Assembly (NCBI RefSeq): GCF_900496995.4
Contig: NC_044004.1
Span: 48,700,224-48,764,223 of the forward strand
Length of the DNA: 64,000 nucleotides
Direction: 5' to 3'
From: Aquila chrysaetos chrysaetos
Lineage: Eukaryota > Chordata > Aves > Accipitriformes > Accipitridae
Program-made: the position numbers and the translations under genes
Shown here: positions 23,501-38,500 of the stretch, piece after piece
Position numbering within the stretch: the stretch's first letter is position 1
Layout of the letters: each line of letters opens with the position of its first letter
The notes under the pieces: generated by a model
The model's database searches: none
What the model was told of the DNA's origin: nothing
The model's input: the letters and a program-made list of their open reading frames with translations, nothing else

Positions 23501-26500
23501 ATTACTAAGATTACTAGTAGGCTGTCACCATCTAGTTACTGTTCCCCTAAGCGAGAGATGAAGCGCTCACTTTGCCACTGAGTTTCAGTTTTTCGCTGAT
23601 AGCAGCATAATACTGAAACTTGAAGCGTAGGTTATATCCCAGTTTTTAAGTGGTGAGAATCTAGTAATTTCCAGCCTGTTTTGCTTCTGAGCTAACTTCC
23701 CTATGGCCATATCAGCTCTCCTGGCATCCTTGGCTTTTCAGTCCCAGCATCTCTAACAGAGTCATCTACGCTCCTGACTCGCAGTAGACTTCTCACCCCC
23801 CACTTGCCCTCTCCTCTGTCCCCTTCCTGTCATTTTCTCATCCTTCTGCACGCAGGCGGCAGCTCTCCCCTGCTCCCTGCTCCTTGGACACCAGCAGGGG
23901 GAACATGCAAACAGGGAAGCGACCGCCTTCCTGCTTTGCTTTCTGTCGCAACTGCTGGTGCAACAGCTGCTGGTGGCAGCCACAGAAATAAACTGACAAA
24001 TGTCCAAAATAATTTTTTTTTTTTTTTAAAACACCGAACAATTCAGCCCTGGGCACATGCTTGTCACAGAAAATTTCAGTCTAATGTGTTAAAAACTGTC
24101 AAATTTAAAGGAATCAAAGAGAGGGTCTTGTAAATCAATTAGGTAGGACGAACTTCACATTGCAAGACCCAGTGCAATTGAAAATGCATCAGTCTATCTT
24201 TTGTGTATTGTTATTGCTTCTGCATGAAACTACTGTGCTGGTTTTGTAGTTTTGTTTTAAATTTTAGGGAGTAAGAGACCCAATACTAAAGATGTTATGC
24301 TCTAAATGCTGGCCAAAGGCAGACTGTATTAAGAAGTGTAACTATACCAATTTAAATTCACCCTCAAGATACAAATGAATTTCTAAATTATACTTAAAAC
24401 CAAAATTAACACTGTGGTAAGTTCAAGTATGATTTAAATTAAAGTGCACCTACTATTAAGGCATGGGTAGATATGCATTCTGTGAACTGCGTCAGGTGAT
24501 CAGGTAAACCCAGCCCTAGCCAAATCATCATTACCTTCAAGTCCTTCCTGCCCAAACAGAACTGCTGACTCCTCAGACATGAGCCAAGCTGACCTAAAGA
24601 GCTTTAGCAAAGCTGGGTAAGAAAGAAACTATGTCCAAACCCTACTGGCTGCAGTATTCATTGTCCCCACCAGAAAGGGAGGCTGCAAATCAATGGCAGC
24701 GGCAGCTGGACAGATCCCAAAAGTTCATTTGGGTATGGGGTGGGAGATACTGTGGATGACAAAAACACCTCACTACAACATGACACATAATTTGTATAGT
24801 GTATCTTCATTCATGGTACTTAATTGGTTGAAACGGATCAGGCAACACTTAGAAGAATAGCTTTTCTGGCACATTTGAGTGGCAATAACACGGAAAAGAA
24901 TAACGAACAACTGGGGGCTCACCACAGCGACCTCTTCTACTGGCACAGCTGGATTGGAAAGAGAACATGTACCCACATCCCAAACAACGTACCAGCTTAA
25001 ACTGCTTTAACTAAGACCGAAAGTTTTATAACATGTATTGGGTCACTGTCAAAGATGAGCTGAAAGAGTGATTATAGTTTAGTCTGCCACAACAATTCTT
25101 CATTGTTAGCAAGTCACAGCAGCATGCAATTTGAAATGGTGAAAGCACACAATGAAAAAGTTGCCACAGGTTTGCTTTAAGCTTGATGCTCACCGTCTTT
25201 TCCATGTTCACTTCCATGAAAAATGCAAGCAGCGATGTGCCATGAAACTTGGCAGAAAAATATTAAAGGGTGTATTTATTTAATTGGGGAATATTATTTT
25301 TGATTAAACATCTCTATTGAGAGAGGATCTGAAAAAGTCCAGCTAAAGCTCATTGTTCATTTTGGTCAAGACTACCACACTTCATAGATCACAGAATTCA
25401 CATAATTTTTAATAATTTCATTCAATACACAATTCAAGAAAAAAAAAATGTAGTGCTTCTTCAAAGGCTGAAGTATGACAATGTTTGAATTGTATAAGCT
25501 GTAGAAGTCTTTTCTCCATCGGATATTTTACACAGATAGTCTTTGACAGTCTCCCTTTAAACAAAACCAGTTCAAGAGAGTCTTCTGGTGTTCTCATTTA
25601 TTATTACCCTAATTGATTTATCTTTCATGATCTGTTTATCAGGAAATTGTTTTCATTTAATAAACATCTTAAACAAATCTACAAAAGAATTCCCTTCAAA
25701 GCTAGGGCAAATGCTAAATTCAAATTCCACCCTCCCAGAACCACATCTAGCAGCATTTTTGAAATCCATTTTCACATATTTCTCTTATCTATTCAAAGAC
25801 AACTAACAGTCCCTCACACTTGAGATAACCATGAAACTAAGAAAAATACTTCCCTCCTTACTAAATGCTGACAGAAAATGTTTTAGCAGAAGTTACTCCT
25901 TTTACAGTCTAACCCATTTGTCTATTTCTCATCCATGCTGTCCATGCGTTAAGCCACAGAAGTAGGTAAGTATTTAGTCACATACAGAAAACACTTCTAT
26001 TTACAGCTAAGGGCAAAAGTTTAGAGATCCATCTCAGAGGAAACAACTGGAAGAGCTCTGCTGTCCCTCAAAAGTGGGGTTTTGCCTGAATAAAGCCTTA
26101 AGAATTCAGTACTTAAATGCTGATGTCAGGCACCTCTGAAAGTATTCTCAAATGATAAGAAGGCAACAGGGAGTCTAATAGCTTCTTGTTTCTCCAATAT
26201 TTAGCATTGTAGTCACCTTGTGGGGGGGGGGGGGGGGAGGGGAATACCAGGATCTTTGCTAACCCCTTTATTAAACAGAACAATGACTACCTATTCCTTA
26301 ACTAGCCCAGTTTGATGGTGCGAATGCCTCACTGCCCTCCCGGGAACTCCCAGGTATCAGAAAGATTCTGGTGTGACATTAGATTGGCAAGAGACATAAG
26401 AGCTGAAAACATACTTAAGAGTTTAACTTGTTTCTGTGCAACACCTAGATCACCGCATTGAAGAGATGTTTGAATAGATGGAGAAAATGAACTCATGCAT

Positions 26501-29500
26501 GGCAATCAGGCACCCAGTATCAGTGACTTGCAAATGGCAATAAACAGTCATATGTGTATTTAAGAATTTCTCTACATGATACAGGACATGCCCTACTAAC
26601 TTATAATTAGTTGTTACACTATTATATTACCAGTTTTGCGAAATACTACTCACCTGTGTCTGGAATCCAGAACAGATCTTAACGTACTGGTGCCTTCACA
26701 GCATTAATTTTTTGAGTATACACAGAATTAAATACCTGAATTACTCTTTCAGCATTAGTATTATTTTTAGAAATACTTCTAACAAGTAATCTTTAGGTAC
26801 AGTCACCTGATTTAGATTTGAAAATATCAATCCACAGCTTTAAATTAATTCTCTCATTTCTCTGGTGAGCAGGAATAAGGTAATGAAAGATTCTGTTTGG
26901 ACCAAAAGGGAATTACGAAGTGTGCTATACATTAAGAAACACTGTATATAGTTCTGCCATTAGAAAGAATATAAAAATTTTCAAGTGTCTAGCACTTTCA
27001 ATAATATGTAACCTAGGACCTAGCTTGTATGAACAACTCCGAACGCTTCCTTTTCATTGCAGACATCCTGACCTGCTCCATTCAGCTCACTGGTTTGCCC
27101 TTCTCAAGCTTTTTCTTCTTTCTGCAGAGAATTTGGTTAGACAAGTCTAACAGCAACACAGCAATCATCATGCTGGATCACTAGCCTAGCGTGTTTTCTT
27201 TAAAAGCCACCAGTTCCAGGCTGATCCAATTCTTGTTCATTTTGTGAAGGCTGCCGTATGGAATAGGGCCAAATTTTAATTATCTAAATGCTAAGCATTC
27301 TGTAAGTCTGTCCTCCATTCTGAACACAACCATTTTGATGTAAGGTAAAACCAACTATTTCCAGAACTAACAAAGTAAGATTGCAGTATATTTTGAAACC
27401 ATGTTTCAATTTCAAGCCAGCGTTCAACTGTCTTCAGTTGTGTCTAAGGTTAGGTTTTTTTGAATAACAATTTACTTACATACTTATAGCCTCAAACACA
27501 TTTTATACTGTGTGATGCTAACCTTCTTCCTTCCAAGAAAAGTAGCTTAAGTGTTTTGCAACAGACTTAAAAACATATAGTATAAAGAGGTAAAATATAT
27601 TTCACAGACAAAATCCAGCACGTGATTTTCCAGGACAAAGATAGCAAATGATACATTCACAAATAAAAAGATGAACATACCTTTCAATTCACTGCTAATC
27701 TCAGGTGGATCAAATGAAACAACCTCATCTGATGTAAACGTGAGATCCTCCTCAAATGTCTCAACGTGCTGCCCATTTAAAAATAGGTTGATCTGGAAAA
27801 AAATACCCATTTTCAAACTGCCAAATTAGAAATCCAGCGTGATGTGAATAAACAAAGCATATTTCTAATTATGTATTGATCTGGCACATTTTCAGTAACA
27901 GCTTTACGGATAATGTTCTGCTGCTCCCCTTTAAAAAGTCACAGTAACAATAATGATCCATTATAAACCTAAAAGAAATCTTTGTGTAGGGAAAAAAGCA
28001 TAAAAAACAAAGAAATGCTCTATCCTGTTGGGTATATTTTAAAGGAAGACAAATCTCTCTCCTTCCATCTCCCTCTATATACAGCAGCACTACATGGAAT
28101 TTTGTGTCGCAGCTCTTGACAACTGGATCCCAAAAATTGAAAGCTTCCAGCTCTTCCATGATATAATCCCCTTTTCTTCTTAATGTCACTGTCCGTATTA
28201 ATGACAAACTTCTCTCTGGATCCTGTATTCATCTTCAAATAAATTTTGTGAAAGCAACTTACAAAAAAAAAAAAATCAATACTGGATATTTTGGGTTTAT
28301 GTTGAGATGAAAATATGAAATAAAAAGATGCCATGCTGTTCATCTTGCATGATGAGCTCTCCTTACCCACCCCCAAAAGAAATCTGAAAAAATACAGACT
28401 CAAGTGTGCTATTTCATTAGCCGATTGGGCTATTCACTTAAGATGTAAGAAAGGTTTCTCTGGTTAAATCATATAGCACAATCACGTAGAAAAATTAACT
28501 GCATCCACTTCATCTGTATTGGAGGACTCCCAGTACTAAAGACTCAGACATACAATCCAGTTACATTGCCACAACAAAACAACATACACCAACTTAGCTG
28601 CAGCAGTTGTCAGCAAATGCAAGATAATTCTACTCAGTCCTCTTTCTTAAGATTGTTTTTAGAGAATAGTTAATAGTGACAAAGGCCTCCAATGCTTATG
28701 CAAGAGGAAGGTTAAAAAAAAAAATATTTCAGAAAAGCTGTTCTTGCCTTTAGTAGGATTGCTGGAATTTTTCTCCCTAGGGAAAAGTTTTAGGCTACTT
28801 TTTAAACATGAAAAAGCACACATGGAAAAAAACTACTGTTTGCACTGTAAAACCACTGGTGATCTATGATAAAATCAGGACAATTGCATAAGAGCAGTGG
28901 AAACAACAAATGAGATATTGAATCCAAACTGACACCCAGAAAGGTGTTATCAAACACAAAACAAAAGAACCCACTGTGGCAATGTTAACATATCTGAAAA
29001 TCTCCTTAAGGAGTTCTTTTGGTTTTAGGTCAAATGCTGAACTAGAGCAACTAGACTCTTTGTAACAGAACTTCCAATCTAGAAAAGCAGTTAATTCATA
29101 CCTTACTTACTCTGTAATCTCTAGCTAGACCATCGTTGTTAATACATGGCTAAAACTTTGAATCAAGGACTTGAATCACTTACACCACACTTTTATGTAA
29201 CCTTTAATATTACTGCAGTACAACAGTGATAGGTCACATGGCATTTTGTTAATAGCGTATCAGTGCATTCATCAGATTAGTTACATAGTGCAAGGATTTT
29301 GATTTTCTGTATTGAAAAGAGTAGATAAGACACTGCTTTCTTTCCCTGATACATTAGGTTACTATTTAATCTCAACAGCATTTTACCAAGTCTGGAACAC
29401 AGTGCTAATTAGTAAGTTTACATTTAATTTGATGAACAAAACAGCGGTAGTCTAAACTTCCATAAAGATAATAATTTCATATTAAACTTGGCAAAGACAA

Positions 29501-32500
29501 GCCATCTTTATGAAGCAAAATGTGACAATAAAAATAAGTACTTGAACTTCTTTAAACGACAAGAAAGGTGGGGGGGGTTTAATGCTTTTCAATTATGCAC
29601 AGTTTATAAACTTAGTTTTAATAAATAAATAGCACGTCCTCTGTAAAATTAATCCTAAATTACTTCCCAGAGTACTACTCAAAGAAAAATGTAACATCTG
29701 GGCTTATTTGTGCTAAGCACTGTATGCATGTTAAAAAATGAAAATGAAACAGTCCTCTTCTGAAATGCTTAGAACACTTAAATTGATTGCTGGTAATTGT
29801 TTTACAAAGTTGGGTTTTTTTAAATCAATTGTTAGTTGTTTGTTCACCTCCCGCCTTTTCACTTGCTGCCTGTGCTCCTAAGGCTTCCCTTCACCACCCT
29901 AAGCAGAAGCCTGTCACGATACCTGTGGTCTAACACAGACCAACGTTCTGGCCTTTGGCCACTTTCTTGATGGTGAATGAGTGAGAAAGCTCTTACTGAG
30001 TGAGAAGCATCATTATTAGGATGCCTGGGCATGAGATGCATGCAATAGCTACAAGTCAGTTAAAGGCCTTGGAAAAAGAAAGGCATATATGCACTTTTGT
30101 CTGCAGTCTCCAAAGGATAAACTAAGCGTTCGGAAAAGCACACCAACATTTATAAATCCAAACACTTTATGTTTTCAGTAAAACCAGTTTCTCCAAGTTT
30201 ATCTTGAAGACTTCAATCTAGACAGAGGTACACGTGTAACGGAAAAGAAGTTGGGCTCTAGCTCAACGTTTCATCTTACACTGCAATTTCTCACCTAGGA
30301 CTGCCTAGTCATCTGAACCTAACTTCTCAGACCGAAAGAAACTATTGTTATGAACTGAATAGGGCCACAGAGAAATCTCATTCATGGGCTCCTCCATGAT
30401 ACCCATCACAATAGCCGCACAGGCTTTCACAATTTTACAGTTTTTTGCAATACGGGCAAGAGCAGAAATTACTACTCCTATTATTATAGACAGGGTATTT
30501 GGAAGGAAAAGACCCAACTCTCTGCTAAGGTAAAACCTGTGCGAATTGGGGGAAATTCACTGATTTTAATACATATTTCCAGTAGTATATACAAAATATA
30601 GATGCTCAAAAAGTCAGACGACTTGTACAGGTTCTCAAGATTAATGTTCAACTCTCTGAACACCCAATTGCCTTAAGAGGGACCATTAACTTTCAAAAAA
30701 ATATGTAATTTTCATAAGCACTCTTTGCAAATGCAGTAAAAATAACTCAGACCTACAATTCCAGGAACCTGAAAAGGGAAGTTCAGTTTTGATACTTCAA
30801 AATTCACAGCAATTAAAATGCCAGGGTGGCAAGTTCAAACTGTTGTAAAACATTCTGTGTGAATAACATTAGTCTCTGGGAAAATATTTTTTCTAATCAG
30901 AGCTACCAGAATACTTTGCAGTTTTAGGCCTGAAAGTCACAGAAAAATGCCAGAGTCAGCAGAATTTTTCAAATTACTTCAAAGAGAAGAGAGAAGTCTA
31001 TAAGCAGTAAGTCTTACCTGAACATTGCTTTTGGGATAATAGAAGAAAAATGGCTTCAAAACTGGAGACCTAGACACACAAAACAACAAGCATAAATGCA
31101 TTTAACCGGAAATTAATGAAAATGTCAGATCATACATCTTTAGACTATTCATACACCAGACAAACACTTGGGAAATTAAAAGCTATTTAGCCATGACTAG
31201 CGACGGTTTTCCAAACAATTTTGGAAAGCCAGAAAAATGTAGAAATTCCTTAAATTTCATTATTAAGAAAGTAAGATTTTGTTTAAAAGAAAAGAAAGAA
31301 AAATAGGACAATTTGGGGGGGGGGGGAGGGTAGCTGAAACACCAAAAATATTTTCTTGACAAAGGATGCAATTCATGACACTGAAGTCTATTGCACTGTC
31401 ATTAGCTCCACATTGATACCTAGGCTGGTTACATAGAGCTACTGGAAATACATCCACAGTTTCTTCCCCTATCTCCATGTGCAAGACAGACATATCGAAG
31501 TATTTGCTTAGGGACAGGAAAGTTTTGGATGCTGTCATGAGTAAGTATGGAAAGGTGAGCATATAAGTCACCAGCAGATTTTAGCCATATCTAGAAAAAT
31601 ACTGCATCAAACCAGGATTTTTTTTTTTTTTTTTTTTTAAAATATGCCCAACGCTATTCTGTTCAGCTCACTCATGTAATGGGTTCATACTAACAGTTAT
31701 TTTGTGGATGTTCTGGGACATTTGACCTCACATTTCTAGGTGAAGTGGGCTAGTACAGACATAAGTTCGCTGTGCCCATATTCCGACCTAACAGGTACAA
31801 GAGAAATCTGGTCCAGAAATCTGCATGTATTAGCACATGCTTGAGCTACTGCCCTGCCACAGAGTCATATTTAAAGTTCTCCCTACAGCTCATTAAGCAA
31901 AGACATTGTTATGAGCTGATCAGAGACTTAAGTAACTCATATTCAATAATTCAATACAAAAATTTACGATTTGCATACGTATCTTGTAGCACTCACTATT
32001 ATCTTGTTATCAGTTATTAAGCATAGTGTGCAACGGAAAGACTTCAGTTGCTTCTGTGGTTGCTGTTTCAAGATGGGGAAGCTTGTGATGGTGAGTGGTA
32101 GGAACACTACCATCACACTTTACAACAAGTTAATGATCACAAGTTAACTTACACTCTGGGGCGCCCTCCAACAATTCCAGTGAGGCCAGGTGCTGGAAAT
32201 GGAAATGAAATTCACAAAAGAACTGTTAAAGCCATCTTCAAAACACTAGAACTCGTAGCTTGCCACAGCTTGAATCATTCCTATAATGCACATTTAATAA
32301 GTACTGGAAAATATCTAGCAAATTACATATGTTCTCATAAATTAATAAAATTGAACATTTTATACAACAGTTAAAAAGGCAAAACACATAAAAGGTACTG
32401 TGACTTTTAACAAAAAAATGAATATTTTAAAATGTGCGAAGTATAAACTACATCTTTAGGTTATTCTTCCAAATATTTTGTATACCAATGCCAGTCAGGT

Positions 32501-35500
32501 GATACATTTGATAGAAAAAGAACTTGGCCTTGGTTGTTTTGTTGCTTTTGTTTTATTTATTTTTAAAGAGAGCAGGAAAACAATTCTGACCTGAACCACA
32601 GTTCGTTTTAATACTTGTTTAATAAGACTTTGCTTATTAGATTAACTGTTTCACATTAACTTGCACCTTTCTCTTAGCACCTTCACTGGCTAACTTCACT
32701 TTTTTAAGGTGCTGGGTACTGCAGATCCCATTCTCTCTCTTTGATACATAGGTAATTGAGGGGCTTAAGTCACTAGCATGATCCCAGATTTGCAGTAAGT
32801 CAGCACTGTGATTAGACTTTTGTTTATTCTCAGTACTAGGTTGCCAGGCTTTATTACCATTAAACCCATCTACCCAGCTCAGTATTTCCGAAATAAACAG
32901 TTCTGATCTCCTCATCCCAAGCATAGCTTCTCACCCTTCTTTCTGGCATGGATAGCATGCATGCAGGATACATCAGAGCTCCATATAGTATTGCAGGGGA
33001 AAGAAACAGTAAAGTGAATACATTAAATCAGTCTAGGAATTAACAGGTGTGTTAAGCAGTCCCTTAAAAACAAATGTTGTGGAAAGCTGCCCATATGGTA
33101 TATCTACCCAGATTAATCCTGGCTAAAACGGGCTTCATGCTTCCTCCAGGTGTGAATTCCCTCTGTGCTCCAAACAGACTAAAACCCACGTAACCATGCT
33201 GTTGTGGTACTTTACTGATAACCTCTACTTCTCAGCAGGCTGTTTTAGCTTGGATTCAGTGCCTTGGTAAGGTGGACACATACCAGCAGCAGCATAGATG
33301 GTACAACATAGCATAGATTAGAGCCTTACCATATTCACGTTCATTGGAAGTGATTTCCCTGAAATAGTGGTTAACAAGGTGTTTTAATGAAGTTTTTGAA
33401 GAGGGATGCTGTTACGTAGTCCTTACCTTGATCACAATGCTCTATAATCGGAGACACATTTGGGATCAACAAAACTAAAATTCAGCACACATCTGAATGA
33501 CTGATTCAGAGATGGCAATTATCATAAATAAACCTAAAGTTATAGAAGAGGTCTTTTGCCTAAGGCTAGTCCATAATCACTCTGCCAGCTTGGCCAGTGT
33601 GCTAGTACAGTACTTGCACATTATAACTAATTCACAAGATAAACAGACTTCACTGACTGTATTTTTAGCCAGAGGGTGAAAAAACAAACCAACCAACCAA
33701 CCTCAAAAAACAGCAGCCTTTAGAAGGTGCTACAGTTGAGAACAATTGGAAAGGATTAGGGGTGTTAGTATTAACTCCCCCTCTTTCCCCCAAAAAAGCC
33801 TATGGTGTTTTTCAGTACAGGAAAAAAAAAGAACGCCTTCAACAAAAAGCAGCCATGAATAACCACCTCCCTACCTCATAAGTTCTGCTGCAAAAAATGT
33901 GGTAGTGGATAGAATGTGAAAGAATCCCTTACATTAATTAGCGTTACACAATTTCAAACAATTCAGTGAAGATTCAGCCCTATACATATTACCCGTGCAC
34001 TCATTCAAGCAGAAAACTGCCATTCAACATTAAAACCAACCGCAGTTATTTTACAGAATTATGCACCTAGTTTGTTTATTTAGGTTGTTGGGGGAGGAGG
34101 CTGGATATGATAAGGTCATGTTGAAAATATAGGTTCATAAAGTTAGTTAATTTAAATTATCTGTGGATTGTCACATGGCTCACTTCCTGCTAGGCAGCTG
34201 AACTGCTCATTAAGGATACCAGATTTTGCTCTGACATCAATTTCAACTTCCTGAAAGCTCTCAAAGAAAGCTCTTAACTTTCCTACTCTCACACAATGGA
34301 ACTTGGCTCGTACAACAAAGTAGTTCTCTAAACACTGACAAGAAAACAATCCATCTAAGAACAACCACTGCTCACACCTGAAGGCTACGATAATCTGCTG
34401 CTGCTGCTCCTCCAAGCTACTGTAACAGCAGATCTGCCTCTGGAGATACTACAGCTACCCCACACATAAATGCAATTGCTGCAAAGCTACACCAATATCC
34501 CTGCTGCAACATTATTAATTTCTATCTTACGATTATCCAATCCATTGTTTATATTAACATAAGTAAGATGGGAGTGTTTGCAAGTACAATTTAATTTTAT
34601 CTACATGCAATTCCTATTTAGACTTCAGGCAGAGAAGATGAAGGAAATCTTAAATTGATTATGGCTTATAATCAGTGATTTGTTATTTGTGTAAACAACA
34701 CTACAGCACAACACCTCACCTCAACCCAGGGCTCAGATGCCCATTACATTTCTCCAGTAAAACTGAAAGAAGGCAATGGAAGGTGAAGCACAACAGCTTG
34801 TCACTGTGGCCAGAGCTACTTCTGCTACGTTAACTGTCATCTCCTTAGATCAACTGTTGTCCCAAGACACCTTCTTTAAAAAGATCTATTCATGCTGTAC
34901 TTTATGCCTACTTTACATTGCTTGCTTAAATACCTGTGCAGATGCTCTCTCTCCCTCCTTTCTGGAAGAAGACTCATCTTTATCTACAATGACATGAATA
35001 ATTTGTCATACTTGTAGAAAGTATCAATCAGGCTGCAGTATCAAGCCAGTAAGATTATCAGCTAAATTGAAGCTGTTGATCTCCTTTCCCAGAAACTTTA
35101 CATGACCACTTTTTGCTATCAGAGCTCCATTCATTAGATCCTCAAGGCAGATAAAGTATCACTAAACACAGTGTCAGTGTCACCCTATCTGACATCAGTC
35201 ACCCTCCTGAACAAGTTGCTTCACTTCAAGTTGACGAACAACTCGCCACCACTATCTGCCTGCTTCTGTGCCTCAGAACGGCACAAAACTGATGCATTGC
35301 AAAGTGAGCTGAATGCCTTTGAGTTGGAGACCCTCCTTTCAATCTATTTATATTCTGTTAATGTTTATCTGTAGGTACAGTATTTGTCTGGTGTAATCAT
35401 CACACTGAGTATCATGATACTTATTTTGCTTCAAGTGTATATGATCCAGAAGCCCACAACTTCCGAGAACATCTTCCCTCGTGGTGCCTGAGGATCCAGC

Positions 35501-38500
35501 CTGATAACTACAAATTCTCCAGGTGGCTGGGCATTTAAAAGCAGTGAGTCAGTACTGGGGATTACACCACTTGAATTCCACTGATGTAATTAACTCCCAA
35601 ATATATGGCATGATTGGAGAGATGTCAGGCACTATGTCCACTGAATTTACTTCTTTCTAGGTCACTAAGCACTGGTATAGGACCCTTCCTTTGGATTCTG
35701 TGCTTAAAGGTTTGAGTCTACAATGACTCTACAAAATAAAGAATCATTATTTAGCAAGTGCTTCTTTTTTGGTTAATCTGCACAATTCTTCACACAGTCT
35801 TAACCTGTCTTTTAATTTTATGATTCTTCCATCTAGCCTTCTTTCAATCTTATCCATTTTCAGGCCAATTACCTTAGGAAAAACAAGCCATTATCCTCTG
35901 TGTGTACATGTATGTATATTTATATGTCACATTTCTTCCTTTATGTTCATGATTCTTCCAGCACACCTGCAAGACCCCAAATTTTGGGTCTAATGGCAAA
36001 TTTCACCCAAATCTGAAGGACAGAGAGAAATCTCAAGAATATCAAAGCATGCTAAAACCCCACAACCACCCTGTGATTTGGCAGCAGTGTAGTTTCAGAC
36101 ATGTAGATAATACACAATGAAGTCCACTCAAGATATACTCCTTGATACAGCAGTTCCACTGTTTCTGATCCTCCATGTATGTTTTCTCTCTCCAGCTGCT
36201 TCTCATTTTTCTTCCTCACTCTACAAAACTCATCCGAGGATGGACTTGCAAACGCCAATACTTTTAAAGCTCATATATGATATGATGGAAAAGACAGCAA
36301 GTTTCTGACAAAACTGATAAACAGTGGTAGCAGGCAAACAAAAGAGTACTGGGAAAACCAGTGTTGCTCTCAGTTGGGACTGTCACAGCTCCCCCCTCCC
36401 CATCCTTTGTTACTCATCCTTTTCTCCTCCCCTGCGCTAGATCTGGTGTTCACACAAGCATTTCAGGGAGTGGATCCACTGAAAACCAGCCCTGGCAAAA
36501 AGAATGCTTAAAATTGGCCCAAACAAGCACCTATTTCAATATGTAGAACCATCATGTACTAATACATTATAATCTATGCAATAGATATGACACCCTGTAA
36601 AATGCCCCACGGCAGGAAAAGCTCTGCTTGGAACCTGCAATTAACCTATGAGATGCAAATTCCCAGCAAAACAAACTTCATTCCTTCCAGCTCTCGTAAT
36701 TCCCCACTGGCTTTTCTGATGGTGGGAGAGCCTTATGTTTTGCCTCCTTAATAGTTCCTCTATCTAATTCAAATCCTACTTTAATGGCCACACCCAATTT
36801 TGGCTTATTACTTCTTATTCTTCAATCTACTTCTGCCAAAAAATAATAAATATTTCTGTAAAAATCTGTATGTTTTTCAACAGAAAAAACCATTATGCAA
36901 TATATGAAAGAAAGATGCTAGACTGCATGAAACATTTTGTAAAATGTTTTGGAGTAAAAAAAAGCATGAAAATGCTCTGACTAGTGGAAATCTAAAAAGC
37001 TTTAAGTACTTTAAATTCAACAGGTGACGCTTCTTTCTTTGAAACTTCACTGAGTTCCAAAACACAATGATGTCTCTTGCTCATCAACTTACAGTTTTTG
37101 ACCTTAAATAGTTTCTCCCTTATATTTCCGGTGACTGAATTAGCTCAACCAAAAGGTTATTTATCTACCGCATATTCTAAGAAATGATATATACGATATA
37201 TTTATATATAAAAAGCAGACATCAAAGAAGTCCACTTCTCAAACATTTATTTTTTTTTAAGAGAACGAACCAGACAAATCTGAAATCATATGTTTTATAC
37301 TCAATAGTCCTTACAATATTGTTGAGTAGAAGTACAAAATACATACAATCTTTGTTTACAGGGGTCAATCATACTATCTTAATTATTCTATCTATGTCCT
37401 CTGAATACAACAGATAAACTATCTTTTGCAATATTATTCTCAAAAAATGGGGACTGCAGTAAACTGTTAGAACAAGGACATTTCTGGAAGTATCTTCCAA
37501 CACGCTTAGGAGATCAGTCATAATATTTACATATACTCAAGCACTTTAAAATCTCAAGTTGTATTAACCAGCTGTCATCTTAGTGTCAAACTCCGGTCAT
37601 TTTAATGTGAAATAAGGGTCAGCACATGATTTCAGCTATTAGTAAAACATTTCTCAGCTACTGAACCCCTATTAAACTATAAATGTCAGTTTCCCACAGC
37701 AAGGCTCTTCTTGAGCCTCTTCTACACTGCATTTTATTCAGAAAAAAATATCTGAATTAAAGAAGACAAAATAAATACACTGCATCAACACAAATTATTT
37801 AAATGCTAACCATATGGCTGACCAGACTCTATATAATGAAGACATTTTCACTGAGTAGTATAAACCTGGTCTGTGATTGCTAGCTTTTATGAAGTAAGGG
37901 TGAATTTCTATAGACTGGGCAAAGCAAAACTGCTGCAGAATTGCACTGAACTCCCAGACTACTACAGATTTAAAAATCTGAGCCTGTATGTCTATGATTC
38001 TTCACTGCCAAGCATAAAAGAGCTCACTTTAAAGAACAGGAAAATAGCTCCAAAGACCCCACTGTTAAGACTAAATATTGCAGACACATTTAAAGTTTTG
38101 GGGTTTTTTTCAGGAGACCATACATGCACAAAACCAAACAAACTTGCTAGTTGCTGTAAAAAACCTGGCTATTAACAACTTTCAAAGTATTGAGAAACAA
38201 AAAGAAAGCACACTTTTACCAATTGAAACTAACAAACTCAGGTGTTAATTGTAAAAAAAAGATTAAAAGATTGGATTAGGTGTGTTTGTCTTTTTTTTTT
38301 TTTTTTTTTTTTAATAGCTTGTATCCCTTTAAGCCCATTAGAAGAGCATAATCCAAATGAAAACTGATTAAGTGTTCGAACAGGCAAGCTAAATACCATG
38401 CTCAACAGAAGTTTACAGTAAAAGCCTTCCATTCCAAACAGAAAATAAACAGCAAATCACTCTGTAATGTATGGCATGTCTATATGCAGTAACTTCCAAA

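Noticed and set aside
27869-28403. Two overlapping minus-strand frames of 112 and 127 codons
   Set aside because: They are rich in Phe/Ser/Cys from T-rich DNA, with no motif. They lie in an intron between two well-phased exons.
32637-32924. 95-codon minus-strand frame that looks protein-like
   Set aside because: It has no recognisable family, and its position inside the largest intron gives no compatible family segment. It could be a small retrocopy remnant but cannot be supported.
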